Shown here in pieces: positions 44,918 to 53,560 of a stretch of 64,000 bases of DNA (the first letter of the stretch is position 1; the number at the start of each line of letters is the position of its first letter). This DNA comes from Denitrificimonas caeni (GTDB lineage: Bacteria; Pseudomonadota; Gammaproteobacteria; Pseudomonadales; Pseudomonadaceae), in the NCBI RefSeq assembly GCF_905120345.1, contig NZ_CAJHOA010000005.1, forward strand, positions 77,574-141,573, in the 5' to 3' direction. A model generated the notes under the pieces. That model had not been told where the DNA came from. It did no database searches and saw nothing but the letters and a program-made list of their open reading frames with translations. A program made the position numbers and the translations under genes.

Positions 44918-45661
44918 ATGGCAGACACACGCGGCGCGTTTCTTGGCGCAGGAAAAATCTATCTAGCGGACGTTGCAACGCCAGACAACCTAATCTTTAT
45001 TGGCAACTGCTCAAGCCTCGACTATGAGGCCGAGACTCAAGACATTGAACTGCAAGACTACACGTCTCCTGGAGGCGGGCTTGACGCATCAGTGCAGCGA
45101 GTGAGCGCTGTCAATATTAGCTACAATGCGCGCCACTTCAACAAAGCAAACATTGCACGCGCACTCTTCGGCACCGCGACTGACGTTAAGTCAGGCACTG
45201 TCGCTGATGAGCCTCATACGGCATACCCCGGCGCGCTAATTGCGCTGAAGTACCCGGGCGCTTCAGCTGTTGTAGTTAAATCGACTGACTCAGTGCCTGT
45301 TACCTATGAGTTAGATACAGACTACTCTATCAATAACGCTGGCTTCCCAGAGATCATCGAAGGCGGCGCGATCACGGTGGCGACTGAAGTAACAGTTAGT
45401 TACAGCTATGCCGCTCACGCCGATATTCAAACACTCACGGCAAGCGGCAAACGCTTCCGTATGCTGTTCATCGGTTTAAACGAAGCGCGCAGCGGCAAGG
45501 CTGTTGTTATCGAAGCGTTTAAAGTCAGCCACAGCCCTGCAAGCCTCGGTTTGATTGGTGATGAATTTGGCGGAATGGAATTTACAGCTAAGATAGAAAA
45601 GGACAGCAGTGTAACCGGCACCGGTATGAGCCAGTTCATGACCATTAAAGACGTGGATTAA
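44918..45661 (+). CDS. Major tail tube protein
   Basis: 247 residues, beta-rich, with N-terminal GAFLGAGKIYLADVATPDNLIFIGNCSSLDYEAETQDIELQDYTSPGGG, as in siphophage tail tube proteins. It forms the hexameric rings stacked around the tape measure. AGG lies upstream. It is followed by the moron and then by the tail chaperone. Confidence 0.78.
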   Translation: MADTRGAFLGAGKIYLADVATPDNLIFIGNCSSLDYEAETQDIELQDYTSPGGGLDASVQRVSAVNISYNARHFNKANIARALFGTATDVKSGTVADEPHTAYPGALIALKYPGASAVVVKSTDSVPVTYELDTDYSINNAGFPEIIEGGAITVATEVTVSYSYAAHADIQTLTASGKRFRMLFIGLNEARSGKAVVIEAFKVSHSPASLGLIGDEFGGMEFTAKIEKDSSVTGTGMSQFMTIKDVD

Positions 45662-45703
45662 TTCATGCCCGACGGCTTGTAGAGCGTCGGAACCTGTTTG
45701 TAG

Positions 45704-45732
45704 TTGCCATATGTTTTTATATGGCATTAAAT
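45704..45732 (+). promoter_or_regulatory. Sigma-70-like promoter of the moron gene
   Basis: TTGCCA and TTAAAT are separated by 17 bases. The spacer includes part of an inverted repeat GCCATAT/ATATGGC. It lies 32 bases before the moron start, after the tail tube gene. Confidence 0.5.
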
Positions 45733-45763
45733 CTTGGCATTCTATCTAAGCAAGGAAAGACAG

Positions 45764-46513
45764 ATGAAGTGCCCTAATTGCGATTTTATTGATAAGGATG
45801 AAGCGTTTGGTGATCCAGCAACTTGTCCTAAGTGCGGCGCTATCTATGAGAAAGCTTTAAGGGTGCAGCAGCTTAAACAGAAGCTTGAGACGCAGAAGGC
45901 AGTAAACGCCGCCCGACAAGGGGCTCCATCTAAAACGAAGTCATGGATTGTGAAGGGCTTAAAAGGCGCAGCCGATGAAGTGAAGTCATCAAGAGCTAAG
46001 CGCAGTAATGAAGGGGATCAAACGCTATACACTGAAGACGGCACTCCAGTTCTGATTAGGACTGATAAAAAAGGTGGTGGCTGCCTTAAGCCGATAGTTA
46101 TTCTTGCTAGCGTGCTATTGCTTGTCGCTTTATTTAGCGCGTCAAAAACAAGTTACAAGGGATATGCTGAGCGCGCTAGCGACCCAAAGCTGGATATCGA
46201 GCACCGCAGGCTGGCAGCTGAAAAGCTCAAATCGAGCGACGACGATATGCGTCGAATCAAAATGCAGAGAATGGCAAGAGAAGGGATTATGCCAAAGCTG
46301 CACGATCCGGACGCCGCAAAGTTCAGGAATCAGCGCGGCGCATGCGGCGAGGTAAACGCTAAGAATTTGTTTGGCGCATACACTGGCTATAAGCGGTTCA
46401 TGTACGGCGGCCCAGATATGATATTTATCGAAAACGACCCAAAGCTTGCTGATGGAGCATTTGAGGATGCTTGGGAGCAGCTGTGCAAGGAAGGCGGAAA
46501 GTTAACGCTCTGA
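45764..46513 (+). CDS. Moron: zinc-ribbon membrane protein inserted between tail genes
   Basis: 249 residues. The N-terminal zinc ribbon (CPNCDF...CPKCGAIYEKA, residues 3-35) is followed by a charged linker, one membrane helix (PIVILASVLLLVALFSA), and a C-terminal domain with DPDAAKFRNQRGACGEVNAKNLFGAYTGYKRF, a segment seen in various small secreted or membrane proteins of Pseudomonas. It interrupts the tail tube-chaperone order and has its own promoter and terminator, the hallmarks of a moron expressed in the lysogen. GGAAAG lies upstream of ATG 45764. Function unknown; superinfection exclusion or host envelope change is possible. Confidence 0.75.
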   Translation: MKCPNCDFIDKDEAFGDPATCPKCGAIYEKALRVQQLKQKLETQKAVNAARQGAPSKTKSWIVKGLKGAADEVKSSRAKRSNEGDQTLYTEDGTPVLIRTDKKGGGCLKPIVILASVLLLVALFSASKTSYKGYAERASDPKLDIEHRRLAAEKLKSSDDDMRRIKMQRMAREGIMPKLHDPDAAKFRNQRGACGEVNAKNLFGAYTGYKRFMYGGPDMIFIENDPKLADGAFEDAWEQLCKEGGKLTL

Positions 46514-46535
46514 TGTGCACCGCATATATTTACGC

Positions 46536-46563
46536 AACCCGCTCCGGCGGGTTTTTTATTGCC
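46536..46563 (+). terminator. Module-boundary terminator 1
   Basis: AACCCGCTCCGGCGGGTTTTTTATTGCC. Stem ACCCGC/GCGGGT with a T6 run, ending the moron unit. Near-identical copies occur at 55080, 57375 and 58549. Confidence 0.85.
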
Positions 46564-46574
46564 AGGAGAAAACA

Positions 46575-46946
46575 TTGAGCGAATTAAAAACACTTTTTCC
46601 AGAGTACGAGTCGGTAACGATTGGGCGGGTAACTGCAAAAATATACCCAGTTAAACTCAAGGATTTAGAAGCATACTCGCAGACAGCGAGCGGACTGATA
46701 GCTCTACTTGCTGATGCAACAGCTATCAATATGACCATCTATGGAGCTAAAAATACCGCGAACTTACAAAAGCTTCTCAGCACTTGCACAAGTCTCAGCC
46801 GTCGCCAAATAAGCCGCTTCAGTGCAAACGATGCGATTTTATTTGGATATCAAGTTGTGCGAGTCAACTTTGATTTTTTCGCCCACGCCCTGCCCGAAGT
46901 AGTGGCAAGCCTGCCGGATGGGGCTGGGTTGTCCAGCGGCTCATAG
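46575..46946 (+). CDS. Tail assembly chaperone, gpG-like
   Basis: 123 residues starting at TTG 46575 (LSELKTLFPEYESVTIGRVTAKIYPVKLKDLEAYS), with AGGAG six bases upstream; no ATG fits. This is the short chaperone that coats the tape measure before tube assembly. A canonical slippery T-TTT-TTC lies at its codons 100-102, from which the longer GT product is made. Confidence 0.82.
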   Translation: MSELKTLFPEYESVTIGRVTAKIYPVKLKDLEAYSQTASGLIALLADATAINMTIYGAKNTANLQKLLSTCTSLSRRQISRFSANDAILFGYQVVRVNFDFFAHALPEVVASLPDGAGLSSGS

Positions 46947-47119
46947 GTGCAGGGCATGATTACAAGCAAGTCTCCAATTATAGCGTAGCGCAAACAGAGC
47001 TTTTTTTAGATGCGATAAGTAAGCAAGACACTGACTCAATGCGCAACAGCATGATTGCCGCTCGCGGCGCAAGCGCTCCAAACAAAGAATTTAAAAAGAT
47101 GCTCAAGGAGCTAAGCTAA
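46575..47119 (+). CDS. Tail assembly chaperone GT, -1 frameshift product
   Basis: Shifting -1 at TTTTTTC (46874-46880) continues in an open frame through GWVVQRLIGAGHDYKQVSNYS and ends at TAA 47117-47119, overlapping the tape-measure ATG. The predicted fusion is 181 residues, 102 from frame 0 and 79 after the slip. The second part has no start codon or ribosome-binding site of its own. GT products recruit the tail tube protein in lambda. Confidence 0.72.
46874..46880 (+). other. -1 ribosomal frameshift slippery heptamer
   Basis: T-TTT-TTC in the frame of the gpG-like gene, a perfect X-XXY-YYZ heptamer. The -1 frame is free of stops from here to 47119. Confidence 0.7.
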
Positions 47120-49293
47120 TGGCTAAAAGTCCACGCATCCAGCTTGTCGTAGACGGCAAGGACAACACTAAAAACGCATTCGGATCTATCAGTAAAAGCC
47201 TTGATGCGCTTGAGCAAAAAACAGCGTCTGTTGGTCGCGCAATGGTTGGCGCTTTCGCAGGCATTATTTCTGTATCGACTCTAAAGAATATTGGAGCGAT
47301 CAACTCGGAATGGGTTGATATGTCCAGCCGGTTGCGCCGTGTAACAAAAGATGAGGCTGAGTTTGCCAGCGTAACAGAGCGACTTGGAGAGGTTGCTGAG
47401 AGCACATGGTCAGGCCTCAACGAGACAATCGAATCATTCCTGAGTATGCGCGGCCCGTTGGCTGACATGGGTTACACAACAGAGGAGCAGGTCAATTTTG
47501 TATCTGCGCTGAATAATGCTTTAGTTGTCTCTGGAGCGAAAAAAGAAGTCGCGGCAAGCGTGCAAATGGCGCTGAATAAAGCCATGGCAACCGGTGTCTT
47601 AAGAGGTGAAAACCTAAACACCGTCATTGAGAAAGGTGGCCGTATAGCGGAATTACTTGCATCTAATCTAGGTGTGACTGTTTCAGAGCTTCGAGATATG
47701 GGCGCGCAAGGCAAGATCACAGGCGAGGTTATGTATTCAGCGCTTGCTGGAAATATGCAACTGCTGTCTGACGAAGCAGAAAAGATGCCGGCAACAGTTG
47801 AAGACGCAATGCAGCGCGTCGATGAATCGCTTAAAGGCGCGTTTCGTGATGATGAGTTAATGGCGCCGCTGACTGATAGCTTGCTGGAGCTAGCTGAAGT
47901 TCTAAAAGACCCTTCAGTAAGGCAGGGGCTAGCAAATCTAGCCGCCGGCTTGGCTGGTGCGGCCACCGTCGCTGTTGAGGCTACGTCAGAGTTCGGCGAT
48001 TTAGGAGTCCGCATGGGGTACTCTGCTGCTCTTATAGCTGGGAACGTGACCGCGATGGATCAGCTAGAAGCGCAGATAAAGGATGTAGATAAGGCGATCA
48101 ACGGCAGCTTCATGACGAAGCCTATTAAATACCTTTTTACAGACGAGAAAGACTTGCTTCTTGTGCGCAAATCTCTTGAGACCCGCAAGTCTCACATCAT
48201 CAATAGCATGACCGGTACGACTGCAGGAATGCGCGCCGAAGAAGAAAAGCGGCAAGCCATGCTCAAGGAAGAAAAATCCAAAGAAGCAGCGATCCAACGT
48301 AAGTATGTTAGCGATATAAAAGAGTACAACAGGCAAGCCGTAAAGGCGGTTGTTGATCGCGGCAAAGAGATGGCCAAAGCAGAAAAAGAAGCCGCTAAAA
48401 AAGTAGCCGACGCCAAGAAAGAAATCGCAGCAATTGAAAAACAGTTCGACGATATCCGTAAGGAGATGGCGGGTGGCGGCGATAAAGAGCCATCATTCGC
48501 AGAGTATCAATCGCTTGCTGCGGCAGCGAGTCGAGCTATGTCGTCTGGTGATACAGCTAAGGCAAAAGAAGACGCCATCGCTGCAGCTAACGTTCTTAAA
48601 GAGCTTGCAGCCGCGGGTGAAAATACCTATGGCTTCGCAGGCATGGTTAACAGCATGGAGGCTCTGGCCAAGTCAGCAGCGGCCATTGAGCAGGCCAGTG
48701 CAGAGGCCGAGTTGATAGCCATTCAACAAGAAATCACACTTCTTGCAGAAAAAGCTAAAGAGCTTGAAAACATGCCGGTTAGCGTGGAAATGGATGCTGA
48801 GAGCTTAGACAGCGTTAAGAGCCAAATCAGCTCACTGCTGGAACAGCTAAAAGCTGAAGCCGTGATACCGATTCGCGTAGCGGCAGGCGCAGCGCCGAGC
48901 ACTGACTCTGCGCCAGGCTTTGCTGAGGGTGGATGGACTGGGCCCGGATCAAAATATAAGTTCGGCGGTATTGTGCATGCAGATGAACACGTGCAGCCAA
49001 AGCGTATTGTACGCGAACCAGGCGCGCTGCAATTCTTAGAGGAAATACGGCGTAACGGCTTTAGAAACACCGTAAACAGAATTAAAGGATATGCCGAGGG
49101 AGGCTTGGTTGGATCAAGCTACAACGCTCCAAATATCAGCCAAGATCTATTAGAAAGACCGCAACAAAAAAACATAGGCTCCCTAAACTTCCATTTGCCA
49201 AGCGGAGACAAATTTAGCGTTGATGTTGCCGGCACCAGTAATCTTGATGACTTACACCGTGCGGCGCTTAAATACGGAAGGACACGCAAATGA
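47119..49293 (+). CDS. Tail tape measure protein
   Basis: 724 residues. The N-terminal TIGR02675-type domain includes LRRVTKDEAEFASVTERLGEVAESTWSGLNETIESF and LNKAMATGVLRGENLNTVIEKG. A long helical, Ala/Lys/Glu-rich middle (385-580) follows, and a Gly-rich C-terminus with GFAEGGWTGPGSKYKFGGIVHADEHV. Length sets tail length. It is short compared with lambda gpH, implying a shorter tail. Confidence 0.92.
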   Translation: MAKSPRIQLVVDGKDNTKNAFGSISKSLDALEQKTASVGRAMVGAFAGIISVSTLKNIGAINSEWVDMSSRLRRVTKDEAEFASVTERLGEVAESTWSGLNETIESFLSMRGPLADMGYTTEEQVNFVSALNNALVVSGAKKEVAASVQMALNKAMATGVLRGENLNTVIEKGGRIAELLASNLGVTVSELRDMGAQGKITGEVMYSALAGNMQLLSDEAEKMPATVEDAMQRVDESLKGAFRDDELMAPLTDSLLELAEVLKDPSVRQGLANLAAGLAGAATVAVEATSEFGDLGVRMGYSAALIAGNVTAMDQLEAQIKDVDKAINGSFMTKPIKYLFTDEKDLLLVRKSLETRKSHIINSMTGTTAGMRAEEEKRQAMLKEEKSKEAAIQRKYVSDIKEYNRQAVKAVVDRGKEMAKAEKEAAKKVADAKKEIAAIEKQFDDIRKEMAGGGDKEPSFAEYQSLAAAASRAMSSGDTAKAKEDAIAAANVLKELAAAGENTYGFAGMVNSMEALAKSAAAIEQASAEAELIAIQQEITLLAEKAKELENMPVSVEMDAESLDSVKSQISSLLEQLKAEAVIPIRVAAGAAPSTDSAPGFAEGGWTGPGSKYKFGGIVHADEHVQPKRIVREPGALQFLEEIRRNGFRNTVNRIKGYAEGGLVGSSYNAPNISQDLLERPQQKNIGSLNFHLPSGDKFSVDVAGTSNLDDLHRAALKYGRTRK

Positions 49294-49799
49294 TACGACC
49301 CCACGTAACACTTGGCGGCCTACCTATAATCCTGCATGCGGGAGCTGTCGGCCAGTCATACAGCCAAGAACCAGGCTGGACGGATGTGCGCCTTTCTAAA
49401 GGCTCGCTCGTGCGCATGGCGCACTGGTCAAAGGAAGCAATCACCATGTCTGGCGTAGGCTGGATGGGCCTAGGCTTTGATGCTTTGGATTACACCCAGC
49501 CGCTAGAGCTGCGCTGCACTCAGCCAAAAACCATCACAGGTAGCGGACTCACGTACACGCTAAACAGCTTGCCGCGCCCTGATGTTGCACCTTGGGCGCA
49601 TGCGCTAGTTGGATTGCATTGGATCAAGGCTCAGGTCAGTATGTCCGACAATACAGCAACGGTAGCCGCTGTCAGCAGCGCGTCTGCGTATCGCGTGAGT
49701 TGGATGCCAGTATTTAACGTACTGACCACGCCGCCAGAAGAGGCGCTCGACTCATCCTCTGCATCATTTACTTGGCAACTTACTGCACGAGAAATCTAA
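49290..49799 (+). CDS. Distal tail protein of unknown family
   Basis: 169 residues following the tape measure with a four-base overlap. Its start (RPHVTLGGLPIILHAGAVGQSYSQEPGWTDVRLSKGSLVRMAHWSKEAITMSG) and beta-rich pattern suggest a tail-tip or distal tube protein. The lambda M-L-K-I-J set is absent here. Assigned by position. Confidence 0.6.
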   Translation: MIRPHVTLGGLPIILHAGAVGQSYSQEPGWTDVRLSKGSLVRMAHWSKEAITMSGVGWMGLGFDALDYTQPLELRCTQPKTITGSGLTYTLNSLPRPDVAPWAHALVGLHWIKAQVSMSDNTATVAAVSSASAYRVSWMPVFNVLTTPPEEALDSSSASFTWQLTAREI

Positions 49800-51599
49800 A
49801 TGTTAAATAGCACGCCGCTAAACAGTTGGCCTCTCAATGCGTTAGCTGGGGGTGCCAAGCCTGACGATCCCGATGTAATTGATCCGCCCGCTCCACCTGA
49901 TCCACCGCTTGCTGGTGATGGTGTGTATCCCGGTTTCCCTGTTCCGCCACCACCATCCGGTCACAGTTTTAGGTGGTCAGCCGTAGTGCTGCTTGGTGGT
50001 GCCGATGTTAGCGAGCTGTTAACTGGCAGCATTAGCGTAGACCGCGAGGAGGGCGCTGCTGGTATTGCTGAGTTCTGCTTGTTTTACATGCCAGGTGAGC
50101 CTGTGCAGACAGATCTTGCTGACCGCACGGTAACAATCGACTACATCACTGATGATGGGCTGGATGCTTTGCAGGTGCGTTTGTTCACAGGCTTAGTAGC
50201 GGAGCCGCGCTGGGATGCCACCGCCCGTACTATGCGGATCACTGCGACGGATAATCTACAGCAACGAGTCGAGGCGATGACCATTACAGATATCGACACA
50301 CTTGCCGGCGGCGCTTGGTCGCCTGATCTATTTGATCTAACTGATGGTCGCAGTCGCTGGGATTATGCGCAGGAGAGAATGAGTAGCCGAGCAGCCTCGC
50401 TCGACTGCTCTTCTGACGGAAAGCTGCGCGTAACACCATGGCAAGCGGCCCCCCCTCGATACATTTTCGGCGATGATACAACTGCTTATCAGTCAATTCG
50501 TATTGATCTTGCGCAGCTGCGTAACGTGACGAACCGTGTCGAGATAGAAGTTTCATATCGGTACACGCGCATGCGTGAGGCACGAGCGCAGTTCAGCTGG
50601 ACGCATCCGCGCGGTGATTTTTGCAATTGGCGACAGATGAGCACCGAGCTACCAACTCGAGATATGGTGTTTAGCGCCACGACTGGTGCGTCATTGGTCC
50701 CTATTATTGGCAGCTGGACAGCTTTGCCGCCAACTCATCCGGACCCATGCGGGACTGGAGCACCATGGATAAACAATCAGTCCGACCTCATATTGGGCGC
50801 GCAATGGACGGGCGCGCGACGATGGGCGCAGTCGGTTACAGAGAAATACAATCTAACGCTGACAACAGAAGCTGGCGAAGTGACCGGACAGCAGGTTATT
50901 ACGCGAACTGGGTTTAATGCGATCGTTGATGCTGATGATGCTGACACCTGGGCTAAGAGTTTAGTCTCGATTGATCCGGCAGCAGAGAAACCAGCCCCGT
51001 CGCCAGCATTACCTGCCGGAGATAGAACGGATGAGGTTCGACGCACCGCTGCGCTTAATTGCGCGCTACAAGTAGCGCGTACTGAGATTCTGGCGGCGCA
51101 TAGGCAGACATTGGTCAGTTGGGCAGTGCCAACCAGCATGGCACTGGGTGTTGATCTAACACACACGATTGAAATAAGTGATCAAGGCGCTACAGCTCGA
51201 GCAAAATGCTCACACCGCACTGACGAGCTGAATTTTGAGACGGGCAGCGCAATAACAAGCCTAACAATTTCTGTGATGAGGGGGGGCGGCGAGTCTGATG
51301 TGCTTGCAGTTCCTGCTCGAATCGGAGCTGGCGGCGATACAGGTGGTGGCGCAGGTTGGGATGGCGTCAAAACACTGCCGAGTCAATTTGGAGGTCGGTT
51401 CGTCAGCCCTATATACGATGACATGCTGGATGGATTTTCAGGCAACTACGATGCAAGACAAGACAGCACACTAGAAATATTTCCGCGTCGGCTTGCGCTG
51501 ACTGCACCCGCTATCGATGAATCTAAAACTGATGAGCTTGAGCTCGGCGCTGCTGTAGTTTATTCGGTCGGCATCCCTAATGATCTGCTGGAGCTGTAA
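49800..51599 (+). CDS. Large tail-tip/baseplate hub candidate
   Basis: 599 residues. A Pro-rich N-terminal stretch (residues 18-55) leads into a beta-rich body (WSAVVLLGGADVSELLTGSISVDREEGAAGIAEFCLF) that resembles hub proteins binding the tube end. It starts directly after the upstream stop. Position and size suggest the hub that anchors the host-binding proteins encoded next. No catalytic motif seen. Confidence 0.6.
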   Translation: MLNSTPLNSWPLNALAGGAKPDDPDVIDPPAPPDPPLAGDGVYPGFPVPPPPSGHSFRWSAVVLLGGADVSELLTGSISVDREEGAAGIAEFCLFYMPGEPVQTDLADRTVTIDYITDDGLDALQVRLFTGLVAEPRWDATARTMRITATDNLQQRVEAMTITDIDTLAGGAWSPDLFDLTDGRSRWDYAQERMSSRAASLDCSSDGKLRVTPWQAAPPRYIFGDDTTAYQSIRIDLAQLRNVTNRVEIEVSYRYTRMREARAQFSWTHPRGDFCNWRQMSTELPTRDMVFSATTGASLVPIIGSWTALPPTHPDPCGTGAPWINNQSDLILGAQWTGARRWAQSVTEKYNLTLTTEAGEVTGQQVITRTGFNAIVDADDADTWAKSLVSIDPAAEKPAPSPALPAGDRTDEVRRTAALNCALQVARTEILAAHRQTLVSWAVPTSMALGVDLTHTIEISDQGATARAKCSHRTDELNFETGSAITSLTISVMRGGGESDVLAVPARIGAGGDTGGGAGWDGVKTLPSQFGGRFVSPIYDDMLDGFSGNYDARQDSTLEIFPRRLALTAPAIDESKTDELELGAAVVYSVGIPNDLLEL

Positions 51600-51935
51600 A
51601 TGGAAACAAAAAATAGTAAATCTATGCGCGATGATATGCGCTTGCTTGCAGTAGCACAAAAACCATTAGTCCCGCTGCCGACTGTACCAAAGAAAGGGGC
51701 AACTGCTGCTGCCAGAGGTGTTGCTGCATGGGACATCCTTAAGCGCGCGGCTACAGCAGGCATAGCCAGCCCGCTGACAGAGCCCCTGCAGTCTGCGCGT
51801 GAATATCATGCTGAGGGCACGCGAAGCAGCGATGGGTTGTTTTTTATTCCAGCTATCAAAAAGCTCGTTATGCGTGACGCGAACGATGCTGAGGTTATAT
51901 TTCAGTATGCTGCGCAAGCAGAGGAGGAGCCTTAG
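51600..51935 (+). CDS. Small tail-region protein
   Basis: 111 residues, Ala/Pro-rich in the middle, with C-terminal DGLFFIPAIKKLVMRDANDAEVIFQYAAQAEEEP. It abuts the upstream stop. No family recognised; conserved spacing in the operon supports translation. Confidence 0.55.
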   Translation: METKNSKSMRDDMRLLAVAQKPLVPLPTVPKKGATAAARGVAAWDILKRAATAGIASPLTEPLQSAREYHAEGTRSSDGLFFIPAIKKLVMRDANDAEVIFQYAAQAEEEP

Positions 51936-51937
51936 CT

Positions 51938-53548
51938 ATGGCAGACAACATACCTCCGTGGGGATGCCCGTGGCACGGCCTCATAACAGATGGGCAGTTA
52001 GCTCTGCCAAACGGAACAAGTATTCCAATGCGTCAGCCGCAGGGTGTCTATGCAAACGAGCTTGGTATAACCAACTTGATTGATCTTTCCGCGCCGGCTG
52101 TTGAAACAACTTTTAGCGACCTGCAAAAAGGCAAGCAGTGGCTAAACAAATCGATACTGTCAGCGGGTCAAATACACGGCAAAGACATCGGTGGCGGATC
52201 ATGGGTTTATCAGGCCCCAGACCTAAGCCTTTGGCTGGTTAGTACGTCCATGCATGGCGTTACGAATACCGGCAGTACAGTAGATGTCACGCTGTCAAGA
52301 TTTGGCGAGTTTGGCGCTGCGGCAGAGTCGCATAGCTACAGCGTGACCCCGCCATCTATTCAGCATATCCGTGATATGTATTACAACTTCGATGCCCATT
52401 ATATTGATAATGAGCGCATACATTTGCATGCCACTCACCCAAGCGGTAAGGCCGCCGTATTTGAGTTTAGCTGCGAGTTTAGGCACGCCAATGATGTGGC
52501 TGGGTACTACCGTTATAATCATGCGCGCGGCACAGCGGCGTGGTACGAGATTAAGTTAAGCGGTAACGCTGCTGAGTGCGTGATAACTATAGATCTTATT
52601 TACGAGGATAGAGCTTACCCACTGATCGGGTCCGGAACAGGCAATTTTCCAGATTTCGTGTGGAGTGTAGTTGGTAATACAACAGTAACAGATACGACTA
52701 ATTTTACTGCGGATGAATGCGGTGGATCGTTTTCAAGAGTGACGAAATATTCTGCTGTTATTGAGAGCGGCGGATCAGGAGCCGGCAGTTATGCTCTGAA
52801 TGATTCTGTTCTCGCTGTTTTTTACAACGCCGACGGCTCTCGGTCAGACATATCAATGACTATCACGGCAGCATCATCGATCTCCAGGGGCGCCTCAGTC
52901 GCCAGTCATGACGATATTGAGACGTATGATGTTGCAATGAATGAGTCTGGTGGGTGCTACAAGACTAATCATTTCACGCAGGTCGGCGAATATGTCTCAA
53001 CTGTCACAACCTCTCAAAATGAATCACTGACAATTAAATACAAAGTCAGCGGCACCGTCGTTGCGACTGACGTTACTACTATCAACTCGTCGTCCAGCAT
53101 ATCAACCGACAGCAATGGAGTCAGCAGGGGGCGGTCACATTCTCTAGCTATCCGCGATAATGGTGTCGAAATAGAGCGATTAAATAGCTACGATGCCGAG
53201 TTTTTTTCAAAATCGTTTGGGATTAATTGGTTTAGTCTGTTTTATAGAACGCTGTGGCTGATCGGCGGAACTAACGAGCAACGCCTCAGGAAGCGCACAA
53301 TTAGAAGCTCCAACAATGTGATTTCTCTCGCTCGTGACTTCCTCACAAATGAAACCGCCCCCAATGGGTACCCTGTTTTTGTCACGGCCTATGATTATGT
53401 TGTTACCCCTGCAGGGAAAGTCGCGACTGATGAGTTGAACGGGATGATAGTAAACAAATCTGACAGTGGTCCCGCACTTTTCGGCAGTTACAGTCCAATC
53501 ACTGGGCAAGCTGCGCGCACGCTAAATACTCCTGTTTGCTGGACATGA
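51938..53548 (+). CDS. Tail protein, probable receptor-binding or fibre component
   Basis: 536 residues, Ser/Thr/Gly-rich and beta-strand dominated, with no membrane helix. It begins MADNIPPWGCPWHGLITDGQLALPNGTSIPMRQ. Codon and base use look different from the head genes (more AT-rich, TCA/TCG serines), which suggests module exchange. Function inferred only from position after the hub. Confidence 0.55.
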   Translation: MADNIPPWGCPWHGLITDGQLALPNGTSIPMRQPQGVYANELGITNLIDLSAPAVETTFSDLQKGKQWLNKSILSAGQIHGKDIGGGSWVYQAPDLSLWLVSTSMHGVTNTGSTVDVTLSRFGEFGAAAESHSYSVTPPSIQHIRDMYYNFDAHYIDNERIHLHATHPSGKAAVFEFSCEFRHANDVAGYYRYNHARGTAAWYEIKLSGNAAECVITIDLIYEDRAYPLIGSGTGNFPDFVWSVVGNTTVTDTTNFTADECGGSFSRVTKYSAVIESGGSGAGSYALNDSVLAVFYNADGSRSDISMTITAASSISRGASVASHDDIETYDVAMNESGGCYKTNHFTQVGEYVSTVTTSQNESLTIKYKVSGTVVATDVTTINSSSSISTDSNGVSRGRSHSLAIRDNGVEIERLNSYDAEFFSKSFGINWFSLFYRTLWLIGGTNEQRLRKRTIRSSNNVISLARDFLTNETAPNGYPVFVTAYDYVVTPAGKVATDELNGMIVNKSDSGPALFGSYSPITGQAARTLNTPVCWT

Positions 53549-53560
53549 AGAGGCTTTAAA

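Noticed and set aside
46910-46935. GGGG-containing stretch as the frameshift site
   Set aside because: In frame 0 it does not form an X-XXY-YYZ heptamer, while TTTTTTC 30 bases upstream does and keeps the -1 frame open.
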